From Limnohabitans parvus II-B4 (GTDB lineage: Bacteria > Pseudomonadota > Gammaproteobacteria > Burkholderiales > Burkholderiaceae_C), in assembly GCF_003063455.1 (NCBI RefSeq), contig NZ_NESN01000002.1, positions 310,001 to 374,000 of the forward strand: a DNA stretch of 64,000 nt, written 5' to 3'. The notes beneath the pieces were generated by a model. The model worked only from the letters and a program-made list of their open reading frames with translations, was not told the DNA's origin and made no database searches. Positions 16,064 to 28,090 of the stretch are shown piece by piece. Positions within the stretch are counted from its first letter, which is position 1; each line of letters starts with the position of its first letter. Made by a program: the position numbers and the translations under genes.

Positions 16064-17125
16064 ATGACAACCACCCCCTTGAACGTAGGCCTTTTGGGCT
16101 TTGGCTACGCTGCGGCCACCTTCCACGCGCCACTGATCGCTGCGGTACCCGGTTTACGGCTGAAGGCCATCTCCAGCAGCCGCCCAAACAATGTGCACGC
16201 TGCCTGGCCTGGTGTCTCCGTCTGCGACACGCCCGAACAACTGATCGCGAGGTCTGACATTGACCTGGTGGTGGTGGCCACACCCAACAACACCCATGCT
16301 CCGCTCGCGACTCAAGCGCTGCTGGCGGGCAAACACGTGGTGGTCGACAAGCCCTTTACCCTGAACGTGCAAGAGGCTCGCGACTTGATCGGACTGGCCG
16401 ACCAACAGCAACGCTTGTTATCGGTCTTCCACAATCGCCGCTGGGATGGGGACTTCATGTCGATTCAGGCGCTGTTGAAGCGCCAAGCCTTGGGGCGAAT
16501 CGTGTACTTTGAGTCGCACTTTGACCGTTATCGCCCAGTCGTGCCACAGCGTTGGCGTGACTCCGGTGAGCCTGGCAGTGGTCTTTGGTACGACCTCGGC
16601 CCCCATCTGCTGGACCAGGCGCTGCAGTTGTTTGGCCTGCCCCAAACACTTTCGCTGGACTTGGCGCAACAACGCGACAACAGCCGTGCCGACGACTGGT
16701 TTCATGCCGTGCTGCATTACGACCCATTGCGGGTGGTGCTGCATGCCAGCGCACTCACCGCCCAAGTTGCACCCAGATTTACCGTGCATGGCACCAGCGG
16801 ATCGCTGACCAAGTTCGGACTGGACACTCAGGAAACCGCGCTGAAATCAAGGCTGTATCCACCCCAAACCAACTGGGGCGAGGACCCCACCCCCCTTTTA
16901 CTGACACTGTCTGACACCAACCAGCAACTGACTGAAAGCCAGCAAGTTTGCGTGCCCGGCAATTACATGCGGTATTACGAAGGCATTCGGGATGCGGTGC
17001 AACAAGGAGGGCCCAATCCGGTCCCGGCAGAAGATGCCTTGAGGGTCATGGAACTGATCGAGCTGGGCTTCATCAGCGCCAAAGAAGGCAGACGGGTCAA
17101 CCCTGCACGGGACTCACAGGTCTAA
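16064..17125 (+). CDS. Gfo/Idh/MocA-family oxidoreductase
   Basis: 353 aa NAD(P)-dependent oxidoreductase. The Rossmann start is NVGLLGFGYAAATFHAPLI, then VVVATPNNTHAPLATQALLAGKHVVVDKPF, with DKP as the EKP-equivalent catalytic lysine motif, and the DLGPHLLDQALQLFG helix. It resembles E. coli YdgJ/YceM-type proteins, whose substrates are poorly defined. The last 12 bases overlap the end of the convergent exonuclease III gene. Confidence 0.9.
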   Translation: MTTTPLNVGLLGFGYAAATFHAPLIAAVPGLRLKAISSSRPNNVHAAWPGVSVCDTPEQLIARSDIDLVVVATPNNTHAPLATQALLAGKHVVVDKPFTLNVQEARDLIGLADQQQRLLSVFHNRRWDGDFMSIQALLKRQALGRIVYFESHFDRYRPVVPQRWRDSGEPGSGLWYDLGPHLLDQALQLFGLPQTLSLDLAQQRDNSRADDWFHAVLHYDPLRVVLHASALTAQVAPRFTVHGTSGSLTKFGLDTQETALKSRLYPPQTNWGEDPTPLLLTLSDTNQQLTESQQVCVPGNYMRYYEGIRDAVQQGGPNPVPAEDALRVMELIELGFISAKEGRRVNPARDSQV

Positions 17126-17917
17126 GTCGTACTCGACTGTGAAGGGGGCGTGGTCCGAGAACTTTTCGTCCTTGTAGATGGACTCGGTTCGGGCTTTGTC
17201 AGCCAACGCTGGGGTCGCCAAATGGTAGTCCAGACGCCAGCCCACATTCTTGGCATAAGCCTGCCCCCGATTGCTCCACCAGGTGTAGCAAGCCTCTGTG
17301 GCGTCAGGCTTCAGTCGGCGATACACATCGACCACACCGCCTTCGGTGGTGAGCTGAGTCATCCAAGCACGCTCTTCAGGCAGAAAGCCACTGTTCTTGA
17401 GGTTCCCCTTCCAATTTTTCAGGTCGGCCTGCTGGTGCGCGATGTTCACATCGCTGCAAACAATGAAGTCCCGCTCAGCTTTGAGGGCCATGAGGTGCGG
17501 GTACATCTTGTCCAGAAAACGGAACTTGGCCTCTTGCCGTTCTGGCCCGGACGAGCCGCTGGGGAAGTAGCTGCTGATGATGGACAACTTGCGGGCCGGT
17601 GTATCAAAGCGCAACTCCACATAGCGCCCTTCTGCATCGAACTCGCCGCCATCAAAGCCAATGACCACATCGCTGGGCTCATGCCGGGTGTACACGCCAA
17701 CACCCGAATAGCCTTTTTTCTCGGCAAACTGAAAATGCCCTTTGAGTCCTGCAAGCTCCTCAAACTTGCCCGCCACATCGGGCGCTTGGGCCTTGACCTC
17801 CTGCACGCAAATACAATCAAGCTTTTCTTGCGCCAACCAGGCTTCGACCCCTTTGGTCGTGGCTGAACGGATGCCGTTGAGGTTGAGGCTGGTGAGTTTG
17901 AACAAGGATTTCCCCAT
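17114..17917 (-). CDS. xthA: exodeoxyribonuclease III
   Basis: 267 aa AP endonuclease/3'-exonuclease of the exonuclease-endonuclease-phosphatase fold, acting in base excision repair. Motifs are [10 protein letters not shown], the metal ligand Glu in [59 protein letters not shown] and the catalytic [11 protein letters not shown]. Its ATG (17915-17917) overlaps that of the divergent pyrE (17916-17918) by two bases. The C-terminus overlaps the neighbouring oxidoreductase by 12 bases. Confidence 0.94.
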   Translation of the reverse strand: MGKSLFKLTSLNLNGIRSATTKGVEAWLAQEKLDCICVQEVKAQAPDVAGKFEELAGLKGHFQFAEKKGYSGVGVYTRHEPSDVVIGFDGGEFDAEGRYVELRFDTPARKLSIISSYFPSGSSGPERQEAKFRFLDKMYPHLMALKAERDFIVCSDVNIAHQQADLKNWKGNLKNSGFLPEERAWMTQLTTEGGVVDVYRRLKPDATEACYTWWSNRGQAYAKNVGWRLDYHLATPALADKARTESIYKDEKFSDHAPFTVEYDLDL

Positions 17918-18620
17918 GGTGACAGGACAGGCAAGCAGCGCCGAAATGCAGGCGCTCGCTCAGGAATTTGTGCAGTTTGCGGTCGATTCGGGCGTGCTGC
18001 GCTTTGGCGAATTCAAGACCAAAGCCGGGCGCATGAGCCCTTACTTCTTCAATGCCGGGCTGTTTGACGACGGCGCCAAGCTGAGTCGACTCGCGCAATT
18101 CTATGCAAAAGCCTTGTTGGCCAGCGGCATCGAGTTCGACATGATCTTTGGCCCAGCCTACAAAGGTATCCCGCTGGGTGCTGCAGTCGCGGTCGAACTG
18201 GCCCGCCTGGGCAAGAACGTGCCTTTTGCCTACAACCGCAAGGAAGCCAAAGACCACGGCGAAGGCGGTTCGCTGGTGGGCGCGCCTCTCAAGGGTCGCG
18301 TGCTGATCGTGGACGATGTGATGAGCGCCGGCACAGCCGCCCGCGAGTCGATTGCGCTGATCCAGGCCGCAGGGGCCACACCCCATGCCATCGCCATTGC
18401 GCTGGACCGCCAGGAAATGGCCACCGAAAAACAGGCCGACGGCTCAGTGCAAGACGTGCCCCATAGCGCTGTGCAATACGTGCGCGGTACACTGGGCATG
18501 CAGGTCTGCACCATTGCCCAACTGTCTGACCTGCTGGCTTATTTATCAAGCCAAAGCGGAAATACCCTCGGCGACCATCTGCCAAGAGTACAGGCCTACC
18601 GCGACCGTTACGGCGTTTGA
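17916..18620 (+). CDS. pyrE: orotate phosphoribosyltransferase
   Basis: 234 aa enzyme making orotidine 5'-phosphate from orotate and PRPP in pyrimidine synthesis. It shows [21 protein letters not shown], the [12 protein letters not shown] segment, [15 protein letters not shown] (flexible catalytic loop) and the PRPP motif [13 protein letters not shown]. The start ATG at 17916 shares two bases with the xthA start on the other strand; a later ATG at 17946 would still leave the whole fold. About 110 bases without a gene follow, containing the promoter of the next gene. Confidence 0.94.
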   Translation: MVTGQASSAEMQALAQEFVQFAVDSGVLRFGEFKTKAGRMSPYFFNAGLFDDGAKLSRLAQFYAKALLASGIEFDMIFGPAYKGIPLGAAVAVELARLGKNVPFAYNRKEAKDHGEGGSLVGAPLKGRVLIVDDVMSAGTAARESIALIQAAGATPHAIAIALDRQEMATEKQADGSVQDVPHSAVQYVRGTLGMQVCTIAQLSDLLAYLSSQSGNTLGDHLPRVQAYRDRYGV

Positions 18621-18705
18621 CACGGACTCACAAGCTCGCAAGCCCCTTCTCCTTCAAGAGAAAAGACATTCAAAACACCAAGGTGTAACAAGCTTTTAAA
18701 GGCTA

Positions 18706-18734
18706 TTGGCCGAATCAGCTTGAGCGGGTATTAT
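18706..18734 (+). promoter_or_regulatory. sigma-70 promoter of the NlpC/P60 gene
   Basis: TTGGCC and TATTAT with a 17-base spacer, about 29 bases upstream of the GTG start at 18763. The inferred transcript has a leader of only some 20 bases. Confidence 0.6.
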
Positions 18735-18762
18735 GGTGGGCTAAGTAACAGTTTTTTATATT

Positions 18763-19323
18763 GTGAAATTTAAGCTTCTTTCCATCGCAACATGTTTGCT
18801 GATGGCCGCCACCTTGGTTCATGCAGCACCTGAAGACGATCAAGCGGGCGGGGTCAAGCGCGGGTCTGAATTGGTCAACCTGATGCAGTTGGGTGACCAG
18901 ATGAAGACCAGCGTGGGTGAAAAAACCAACCAGATGCTGGGCCAAGCCATGACCTTGCTGGGTGTTCCCTACAAGCGGGGTGGAAGTACGGTTGAAACCG
19001 GCTTTGATTGCAGCGGCTTCGTGCGCCACATGTATGAAACGTCGATTGGTCGCTTGCTTCCAAGGCGCGCGGAAGAACAAGCTGCGGTGACAGACAAAAT
19101 TGACCGCAATGACCTCCACCCGGGTGATCTGGTCTTTTTCAACACCATGCGCCGCACATTCAGCCACGTAGGCATCTACATCGGCGATGGCAAATTCATC
19201 CATTCACCCAGCACAGGCAAATCCGTGCGCGTAGACGACTTGCGCGCCGCCTACTGGACCAAGCGGTTCACAGGTGCACGCCGGGTTCAAGAAGCACCCG
19301 CCGCTGATACGGCCAACCGCTGA
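18763..19323 (+). CDS. C40-family NlpC/P60 peptidoglycan endopeptidase
   Basis: 186 aa with a signal peptide (KFKLLSIATCLLMAATLVHA, cleavage near residue 22). The NlpC/P60 catalytic residues are Cys in FDCSGFVRHMY and His in FSHVGIYIGDGKFIHSPS. Such proteins cut the D-Glu to diaminopimelate bond in cell-wall stem peptides. Initiation is at GTG 18763 with no obvious Shine-Dalgarno, consistent with a short leader. It stands alone between pyrE and tRNA-Arg. Confidence 0.92.
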   Translation: MKFKLLSIATCLLMAATLVHAAPEDDQAGGVKRGSELVNLMQLGDQMKTSVGEKTNQMLGQAMTLLGVPYKRGGSTVETGFDCSGFVRHMYETSIGRLLPRRAEEQAAVTDKIDRNDLHPGDLVFFNTMRRTFSHVGIYIGDGKFIHSPSTGKSVRVDDLRAAYWTKRFTGARRVQEAPAADTANR

Positions 19324-19332
19324 ATAAAACAG

Positions 19333-19361
19333 CAACAAAAACGCCACCGCAAAGGGTGGCG
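19333..19361 (-). terminator. terminator of tRNA-Arg
   Basis: Read on the minus strand: stem CGCCACC / GGTGGCG with a six-base loop, then TTTTTGTTG. It lies 11 bases after the tRNA 3' end. The same hairpin may also help end the convergent NlpC/P60 transcript. Confidence 0.8.
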
Positions 19362-19371
19362 AACTTGAATT

Positions 19372-19447
19372 TGGTGCGGCTGGCGGGGATCGAACCCACG
19401 ACCCTTGGCTTCGGAGGCCAATACTCTATCCACTGAGCTACAGCCGC
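19372..19447 (-). tRNA. tRNA-Arg (anticodon CCG)
   Basis: 76 nt including an encoded CCA. Acceptor GCGGCTG pairs with CAGCCGC, anticodon stem TTGGC/GCCAA encloses the loop CTCCGAA (anticodon CCG, reading CGG), and the T arm is GTGGG-TTCGATC-CCCGC. A CATAAT box lies about 20 bases upstream on the minus strand. It is a single tRNA gene with its own terminator. Confidence 0.97.
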
Positions 19448-19586
19448 ACTGCATGTTGCACGGATTATGTCACGGCTTGCGTTTCTCGTTGGCAGTTGCA
19501 AGTCCGGTGAAGGGTGGGCCGCTATAATCTTGGGTTGATTCCGGTCAACACCCAGGCCTAACGGCCAAGCCCAACAAGAGGATCTC

Positions 19587-20108
19587 ATGAGCGACAACCA
19601 CGATCAACACGAAGCACACACCGGCCCAGTGAAAACGCCCAAGCAAATGCTTTTACTGAGTTTGGCTTCGTTCATCATTCCGGTGTTCATCATCATCGGC
19701 TTGGTTTTTTATGTGACCTCAGCCAACAAGACGGCTCCGGGTGCCAGCGACTCCGAAAGATCTGTTGCCCAGCGCATTCAAAAAATCGGCACCGTTGAAG
19801 TTCGTGACGCCAATCGTCCTTTGAAAGGCGGTGAAGAAGTTTACAAAGCACAGTGTTCCGCGTGCCATGCCACTGGTGCTGCAGGTGCACCCAAGTTTGC
19901 CGATGCAGGTGCTTGGGGTGTCCGCATCAAACAAGGTCTGGAAACTTTGGTCACCTCTGCACTCAAAGGCAAAGGGGCCATGGGTGCGCAAGGTGGTGGC
20001 GATTTCAACGACATCGAGATTGCCCGTGCAGTGGTCTACATGGCCAACAATGCCGGTGGCAAGTTTGACGAACCCAAGGCCCCTGCTGCCGAAGGCGAAA
20101 AGAAATAA
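19587..20108 (+). CDS. membrane-anchored cytochrome c5-type protein
   Basis: 173 aa. One N-terminal TM anchor (about residues 21-44, LLLSLASFIIPVFIIIGLVF) leads to a periplasmic class I cytochrome c domain with the heme motif CSACH (in KAQCSACHATGAAG) and a distal Met in KGKGAMGAQGG. This architecture is that of betaproteobacterial cytochrome c5, an electron carrier of the respiratory chain. A TATAAT at 19523-19528 lies upstream. A strong terminator follows. Confidence 0.93.
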   Translation: MSDNHDQHEAHTGPVKTPKQMLLLSLASFIIPVFIIIGLVFYVTSANKTAPGASDSERSVAQRIQKIGTVEVRDANRPLKGGEEVYKAQCSACHATGAAGAPKFADAGAWGVRIKQGLETLVTSALKGKGAMGAQGGGDFNDIEIARAVVYMANNAGGKFDEPKAPAAEGEKK

Positions 20109-20123
20109 AGCACCAGTGCTTTT

Positions 20124-20154
20124 AAAAAAACCGATCCTTGTGGTCGGTTTTTTT
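20124..20154 (+). terminator. terminator after the cytochrome c5 gene
   Basis: AAAAAAACCGA pairs with TCGGTTTTTTT around a nine-base loop. The T-tract is part of the stem, so it can work in both directions, also ending the convergent DUF2946-like gene. Confidence 0.88.
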
Positions 20155-20163
20155 ATGCCCGTT

Positions 20164-20709
20164 TCACGGGCTGGTGATCTCGCCTTGCTGTGGGCTGATG
20201 ACAAATCCAAAGCGCTCAGGCAATTCCCGCGACAAGCAGTCTTCAGTCGTCCAAAGACCTTTTTCTATGGCTTCGGCGACCAGACCCACATCTAGGGTGT
20301 GAACCAAACCAAAACCCGCCGTGGTCTGCAAATAAACCCGCCCTGTTTCATCCACCAGGCAGGCGAGCACTTGCGTGGCTTGCCCTGTGTGCGCGGTTGG
20401 CTCGAAGGTCTCGCTCAGTCGCCAAATGTAGGGCGCGACTTCCAGCTCGATGTAGACCCGTTGAGGCCCATTCTGAAAATACCATCGGCCTTGCGCATCG
20501 GCATCGTAGTTACGATGGATGAAGTCAATCAGTTTTTCATGCCTCAGTACCGAGCCCTTGGCGCCTGTTTGACCGCTTTGAAACGCACCCAAATGCTGCA
20601 CCTGATCATCGCGCATGTGCCATTGCCCGCGACTGTCCAAACCCAACCAACCAAAGCAGTCAGGCACATTCGGCCACTTGGCCATGGCTTGGCGAACGAT
20701 GTCATCCAT
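20164..20709 (-). CDS. DUF2946-like conserved protein
   Basis: 181 aa soluble protein from the ATG at 20709 (MDDIVRQAMAKWPNVPDCFGWLGLD). Recognisable stretches are FIHRNYDADAQGRWYFQNGPQRVYIELE and ACLVDETGRVYLQT. I recall Comamonadaceae homologues annotated as DUF2946, but the assignment is from memory. Its start overlaps the YheT stop by eight bases (ATGGATGA), which implies translational coupling. No catalytic motif is visible and the function is unknown. Confidence 0.72.
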   Translation of the reverse strand: MDDIVRQAMAKWPNVPDCFGWLGLDSRGQWHMRDDQVQHLGAFQSGQTGAKGSVLRHEKLIDFIHRNYDADAQGRWYFQNGPQRVYIELEVAPYIWRLSETFEPTAHTGQATQVLACLVDETGRVYLQTTAGFGLVHTLDVGLVAEAIEKGLWTTEDCLSRELPERFGFVISPQQGEITSP

Positions 20710-21718
20710 GGGGCGTAGGCCCTTCATGAAACGGCTGCCCTGTAACCGCTAGGAGCCAGCCTCCCACGGCATCAGGCAACCCACGGACATGGCTCGGCCA
20801 ACCGCCTTCGGCAAATCCAACATGCCCTCCGTGCTCGGGCTGCCAAAGCGTGACCGACCTCGATACATCGGTCTTTTGGGGCAAACTGCTCGCCGGCACA
20901 AAGGGGTCGTTGCGTGCATTCAATGCCAAGGCTGGCAGGCGGATGTTCTGCATCAACGGTTTGGCGGATGCTTGGGACCAGTAATCGTCCGTGTTTTTGA
21001 ACCCATGCAATGGTGCCGTAAATACATTGTCAAACTCGTACAAGTCTCGCGCAGCCATGAGCCGCTGTCGATCAAACAAGCCCGGGTGCTGTGCCAACTT
21101 GGCCAAGGCTTTTGGCTTCATGCTGTGCAAAAACATGCGCGTATAAATTTGTCGGTTCAAACCACGCCCTATGGCGTGCCCACTTTGCACCAAATCAAGC
21201 GGCGAACAAATCGAAGCGATCGCATCTGCAGTTTGCATGGCTGATGAGCCATGCTCTGCGGCCCACCGCATCAAGGCATTGCCCCCCAAGGACACGCCTG
21301 CGGCGATCAGCGTTTGACCCCCTTCCGATTGGTGCTGCTTGCGCAAACGGCTCAACACCCAATCGATTTCCTGATGATCGCCTGAATGGTAAGCACGCGG
21401 TGCGTGATTGAGTTCGCCACTGCAGCCGCGAAAGTGCGGCAACGCGAAGTTGAGGTCATGCGCAGCCGCCCAGTCGGCAAAGGCCTGCGCGTAATGGCTG
21501 TCCGATGAACCTTCTAGGCCATGGAACAGCACCAGCATGGGGCGGTCTTGTCGGCTGGCGTTTTGTCGATCGACATCGATGAAGTCTGCGTCCGGTGTGA
21601 GCCAGCGCTCGCGCTGTTTTGGCAATGCCGGGCCCCAGCGTCTGCGCGCATACAGCGCAGGCCAAATGGTCTGGGCATGCCCGCCGGGCAGCCATGCAGG
21701 TGCTCGGTATTGCAGCAT
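20702..21718 (-). CDS. YheT-family alpha/beta hydrolase
   Basis: 338 aa. The N-terminal APAWLPGGHAQTIWPAL motif is diagnostic for YheT/UPF0017 proteins, followed by LVLFHGLEGSSDSHYA, FRGCSGE, the nucleophile elbow GVSLGGNALMRW, the acid in LNARNDPFVP and the His in EHGGHVGFAEGGWP. Related proteins include mammalian ABHD1/3 lipases; the bacterial substrate is unknown. It sits between an NTF2-like gene (2-base gap) and the DUF2946-like gene (8-base overlap). Confidence 0.92.
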   Translation of the reverse strand: MLQYRAPAWLPGGHAQTIWPALYARRRWGPALPKQRERWLTPDADFIDVDRQNASRQDRPMLVLFHGLEGSSDSHYAQAFADWAAAHDLNFALPHFRGCSGELNHAPRAYHSGDHQEIDWVLSRLRKQHQSEGGQTLIAAGVSLGGNALMRWAAEHGSSAMQTADAIASICSPLDLVQSGHAIGRGLNRQIYTRMFLHSMKPKALAKLAQHPGLFDRQRLMAARDLYEFDNVFTAPLHGFKNTDDYWSQASAKPLMQNIRLPALALNARNDPFVPASSLPQKTDVSRSVTLWQPEHGGHVGFAEGGWPSHVRGLPDAVGGWLLAVTGQPFHEGPTPHG

Positions 21719-21720
21719 CG

Positions 21721-22170
21721 TCAGTGCAATACCGTGGGCTTGACGCCCACATCAGCCGAGTCATTTGGGGTGCCGGGGCTGGCATGGTGGGCCACCATGC
21801 GCCAACCCTGTGGCATTTTTTGATAAACATTGGTGGCAATCACAAAGGCCTGTTTGGCCCCTTGCGGTGTGATCACCTCAACTCGCTCTACAAGGTGATG
21901 CACGGCGCACGCAAGCGACACCACTTTATGAATTCTTTCCGGATGGGCTTGCACACTGCCATTGGCAAACATGGCTTCAAACGCAGCGCGAATGGCGCCA
22001 GGCCCGATGATGCGCGGGCCACCCGGGTGCACGCAAACGATGTCGTCTTCTTCTGCCCAACAAGCCATGAGCTGCTCAATGTCGGCGTTGTGAAGCGCCT
22101 CGTAAAAGCTTTGTTCAATATCGTCGGGGGTGCCACCCACGATGGCGGCTTGCAGTTTGGCGCGTTTCAT
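21721..22170 (-). CDS. SnoaL/NTF2-like domain protein
   Basis: 149 aa small cone-fold protein from the ATG at 22170 (MKRAKLQAAIVGG). It has the family pattern FYEALHNADIEQLMACWAEEDDIVCVHPGGP, then a GPGAIRAAFEAMF helix and the strand GWRMVAHHASP at the C-terminus. Proteins of this group act as ketosteroid-isomerase-like enzymes or as accessory domains. It is first in a tight three-gene operon with yheT and the DUF2946-like gene. Function unknown. Confidence 0.82.
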   Translation of the reverse strand: MKRAKLQAAIVGGTPDDIEQSFYEALHNADIEQLMACWAEEDDIVCVHPGGPRIIGPGAIRAAFEAMFANGSVQAHPERIHKVVSLACAVHHLVERVEVITPQGAKQAFVIATNVYQKMPQGWRMVAHHASPGTPNDSADVGVKPTVLH

Positions 22171-22212
22171 GATGCAACCAAGTCTACACGTGCCGATGGT
22201 GCGCCGGGCAAC

Positions 22213-22245
22213 AAAAAACCCGGCCACATGGCTGCGCCGGGTTTT
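22213..22245 (-). terminator. terminator of the atp operon
   Basis: Stem AAAACCCGGC (22215-22224) / GCCGGGTTTT (22236-22245), 11-base loop, with a six-base T-run on the minus strand. It lies 43 bases after the atpC stop. Confidence 0.87.
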
Positions 22246-22287
22246 GAATGTGACTGCTGTGATGCAGTCACCGCTTTGAACAGCGTC

Positions 22288-22701
22288 TTATTTCTTGCGG
22301 TATTTCCGCAAGGCCGACAACTGGGCCGCCAAAACTGCCAATTCGGACTGGGCACGGGCCAAGTCGATTTCGCTTTTGGCATTTTTCAAAGCTTCTTCTG
22401 CGGCTGCTTTGGCCGCATTGGCTTTCTCTTCGTCGAGGTCTTTACCGCGAATGGCTGTGTCAGACAGCACGGTCACGCAGTCGGGCTGCACTTCCAGAAT
22501 GCCACCAGCAACGAAAACAAATTCCTCGCCGCCGTCAGCCGTCTCGATGCGAACCGAACCGGCTTTGATGCGGGTGATCAGCGGGGTGTGGCGTGGGTAA
22601 ATGCCCAGTTCGCCAGACTCGCCGGGCAAGGCCACAAACCGGGCTTCACCCGAGTAAATGGACTCTTCGGCACTGACCACATCAACGTGGATGGTGTTCA
22701 T
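22288..22701 (-). CDS. atpC: F1Fo ATP synthase epsilon subunit
   Basis: 137 aa subunit of the F1 central stalk, which also inhibits ATP hydrolysis. The N-terminal beta sandwich ([43 protein letters not shown]) is highly conserved, and the C-terminal helical hairpin ends in LRKYRKK. It is the last gene of the atp operon, 70 bases after atpD, and is followed by a terminator. Confidence 0.98.
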   Translation of the reverse strand: MNTIHVDVVSAEESIYSGEARFVALPGESGELGIYPRHTPLITRIKAGSVRIETADGGEEFVFVAGGILEVQPDCVTVLSDTAIRGKDLDEEKANAAKAAAEEALKNAKSEIDLARAQSELAVLAAQLSALRKYRKK

Positions 22702-22771
22702 GTTTACTCCTTAAAAAGGTGCGTTGAAGCGGGCTAGGGGGCGGCTTATTCAGCCACCCCGGGGCTCTGCT

Positions 22772-25101
<2,330 letters not shown>

Positions 25102-25128
25102 CAGCGGCTCCTTTTGATCAGGTAGAAA

Positions 25129-26682
25129 TTAAGCAAAGCTTTTCTTGAAAGCAGCCACGGCAGCGGTCAATTCAGCCTCGGCTTCCTTGTCCAGTGCTTG
25201 CGAGCTTTCCATCTTGGCCAACAGGGCTGCGCTCTTGTCTTTGAGGTAAGCGTGCAAACCGTGTTCGAAAGCCAGGACTTTCTTGACGTCGATGTCGTCC
25301 ATGAAGCCTTTGTTCACAGCAAACAAGCTCGCACCCATCAGGCTGATCGACAGAGGGCTGTACTGGGCTTGCTTGAGCAATTCGGTCACGCGGGCACCGC
25401 GGTCCAACTGCTTGCGTGTGGACTCGTCCAGATCGGAAGCGAACTGCGCGAACGCAGCCAATTCACGGTACTGGGCCAAGTCGGTACGAATACCACCGGA
25501 CTGGCCCTTGATGATCTTGGTCTGAGCCGAGCTACCCACGCGAGACACCGAGATACCGGCGTTGATCGCAGGACGGATACCAGCGTTGAACAACGAGGTT
25601 TCCAAGAAGATCTGACCGTCAGTGATCGAAATCACGTTGGTGGGCACGAAAGCAGACACGTCACCGGCTTGGGTTTCAATGATTGGCAATGCCGTCAAGG
25701 AACCTGTTTTGCCTTTGACGGCGCCTTTGGTGAAGGTTTCGACGTAGTCGGCGTTCACGCGGGCAGCGCGCTCGAGCAGACGGCTGTGGAGATAGAACAC
25801 GTCGCCAGGGTAAGCTTCGCGGCCTGGTGGGCGGCGCAACAGCAAGGACACTTGACGGTAAGCCACGGCTTGCTTTGACAGATCGTCATACACGATCAGA
25901 GCGTCTTCGCCGCGGTCACGGAAGTATTCACCCATCGTGCAGCCAGAGTAGGCAGACACGTACTGCATCGCAGCGGATTCAGAGGCGGAAGCGGCCACGA
26001 CGATGGTGTATTCCATCGCGCCAGCTTGTTCCAAAGCGCGCACCACGTTTTTGATCGACGAGGCTTTTTGGCCAATCGCGACGTAAACGCAGGTCATGTT
26101 CTGACCTTTTTGGTTGATGATGGCGTCGATCGCGACGGCAGTCTTGCCGGTTTGACGGTCACCAATGATCAATTCGCGCTGACCACGGCCCACGGGCACC
26201 ATGGAGTCGATGGACTTCAGGCCTGTTTGCATGGGCTGGTCAACCGATTTACGTGCGATCACGCCAGGGGCGACTTTTTCGATCACGTCGGTCATTTTGG
26301 CGTTGATCGGGCCTTTGCCATCAATAGGCTGACCCAAAGCGTTCACCACACGGCCAATCAGTTCAGGACCCACGGGCACTTCCAGAATGCGGCCTGTGCA
26401 CTTGACAGTGTCGCCTTCGGAGATGTGCTCGTACTCACCCAAGATCACGGCACCGACCGAGTCACGCTCGAGGTTCAGGGCCAGACCAAAAGTGGCGGTG
26501 CCATCGGCTGTGGATGGGAACTCGAGCATTTCGCCCTGCATCACATCAGACAAACCGTGGACGCGAACGATACCGTCGGTCACAGACACCACGGTGCCTT
26601 GGTTGCGGATATCGGCGCTGGCGGACAGCCCTTCGATGCGGCTCTTGATCAGTTCAGAAATTTCTGCGGGATTGAGTTGCAT
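25129..26682 (-). CDS. atpA: F1Fo ATP synthase alpha subunit
   Basis: 517 aa regulatory nucleotide-binding subunit. It starts [16 protein letters not shown], has Walker [24 protein letters not shown], the [17 protein letters not shown] segment and the [10 protein letters not shown] motif containing the arginine finger. Length is standard. Between atpH (42-base gap) and atpG. Confidence 0.98.
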   Translation of the reverse strand: MQLNPAEISELIKSRIEGLSASADIRNQGTVVSVTDGIVRVHGLSDVMQGEMLEFPSTADGTATFGLALNLERDSVGAVILGEYEHISEGDTVKCTGRILEVPVGPELIGRVVNALGQPIDGKGPINAKMTDVIEKVAPGVIARKSVDQPMQTGLKSIDSMVPVGRGQRELIIGDRQTGKTAVAIDAIINQKGQNMTCVYVAIGQKASSIKNVVRALEQAGAMEYTIVVAASASESAAMQYVSAYSGCTMGEYFRDRGEDALIVYDDLSKQAVAYRQVSLLLRRPPGREAYPGDVFYLHSRLLERAARVNADYVETFTKGAVKGKTGSLTALPIIETQAGDVSAFVPTNVISITDGQIFLETSLFNAGIRPAINAGISVSRVGSSAQTKIIKGQSGGIRTDLAQYRELAAFAQFASDLDESTRKQLDRGARVTELLKQAQYSPLSISLMGASLFAVNKGFMDDIDVKKVLAFEHGLHAYLKDKSAALLAKMESSQALDKEAEAELTAAVAAFKKSFA

Positions 26683-26724
26683 GACTCTTTCCTTCTTTCT
26701 TTAAATATGTCCGGTCTCACCCGC

Positions 26725-27255
26725 TTAAGCGGTGAGGGCCGATTTCATTTGTTCCAGTCGGGCCTTGACAGAGGTGTCGAGCACCTCGTCGCCCACCACC
26801 ACACGAATACCACCGATCAGGGCGGAATCCAACTCGACGCTCACATTGAGCTTGCGCGCAAAACGTTTTTCGAGTGTGGACGACAAGTCGGCCAAAGCCG
26901 AAGCGTCGATGGGGAATGCGCTGTAGACCACCGCATCAGCGGTGCCACCTTGCGCATTCATGAGGGCCCGGTACTGCTGTGCAACAACAGGCAGCGCACT
27001 GAGACGGCGGTTTTCGATCACCAGGCGCAGGAAGTTCTTGCCAGCCTCGGGCAGTGCGGTGCGCACCACGCCAGAGATCAGCTCGAATGCCTGCTCGTCG
27101 GACACTTTGGGGCTGTCGACAAACTGTTGCAATTGCGCGTTGCCGGCAATTGCAGCCAGTTCGTCCAGCCAAGCGGCCGTGCCAGCAAGATCGGATGCCT
27201 GCGCTTTAAAAAGCGCTTCGGCATAAGGGCGGGCGATGGTAGCAAGTTCTGCCAT
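26725..27255 (-). CDS. atpH: F1Fo ATP synthase delta subunit
   Basis: 176 aa peripheral-stalk (OSCP) subunit. Recognised by [19 protein letters not shown] at the N-terminus, the [15 protein letters not shown] segment and the C-terminal [29 protein letters not shown]. It is 22 bases after atpF and precedes atpA. Confidence 0.97.
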   Translation of the reverse strand: MAELATIARPYAEALFKAQASDLAGTAAWLDELAAIAGNAQLQQFVDSPKVSDEQAFELISGVVRTALPEAGKNFLRLVIENRRLSALPVVAQQYRALMNAQGGTADAVVYSAFPIDASALADLSSTLEKRFARKLNVSVELDSALIGGIRVVVGDEVLDTSVKARLEQMKSALTA

Positions 27256-27277
27256 GGTCTTCTCTGGCTGGAGCTTC

Positions 27278-27748
27278 TTACAGCTCGGTCTTGAGGCGGC
27301 TCAGCAGATCAGCATGGACACCGGCATTGACTTCCTTGCGGAGAATCTGCTCGGCGCCTTTGACGGCCAAGGCGGCGACCTGCTCACGCAGAGCCTCACG
27401 CGCTTTGACAGCCTGCTGCTCAGCTTCAGCTTTTGCAGCAGCGATGATCTTGTTGCCTTCTTCGGTGGCACGTGCTTTGGCTTCGTCAACGATGCCATTT
27501 GCACGGCGCTCGGCATCAGCCAGGCGCGAAGCCGTCTCGTTGCGCGACTGGGCCAACTCGGACTCGACACGCGCATTGGCGCTGGAGAGTTCGGCTTTGG
27601 CTTTGTCGGCGGCAGCGAGGCCGTCAGCGATTTTCTGTGCCCGTTCGTCGAGCGCTTTTGTGATCGGGGGCCACACGAATTTCATCGTGAACCACACCAG
27701 AATCGCAAAAACGACCATCTGAATGAACAGAGTAGCGTTAATGTTCAC
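27278..27748 (-). CDS. atpF: F1Fo ATP synthase b subunit
   Basis: 156 aa peripheral-stalk subunit with a single N-terminal membrane helix ([26 protein letters not shown]) and a long Ala/Glu/Lys-rich coiled coil (about residues 30-140) typical of the b dimer. It follows the c-subunit gene by 36 bases. Confidence 0.97.
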   Translation of the reverse strand: MNINATLFIQMVVFAILVWFTMKFVWPPITKALDERAQKIADGLAAADKAKAELSSANARVESELAQSRNETASRLADAERRANGIVDEAKARATEEGNKIIAAAKAEAEQQAVKAREALREQVAALAVKGAEQILRKEVNAGVHADLLSRLKTEL

Positions 27749-27784
27749 GGTTCAGTCCTTCTTCTGTTGGAAGAGGTACGTGGA

Positions 27785-28042
<258 letters not shown>

Positions 28043-28090
28043 CTAAAAGTTAGTGGAAAAAAGAAACAGGAAACGAGAGAAAAAGTGTCA

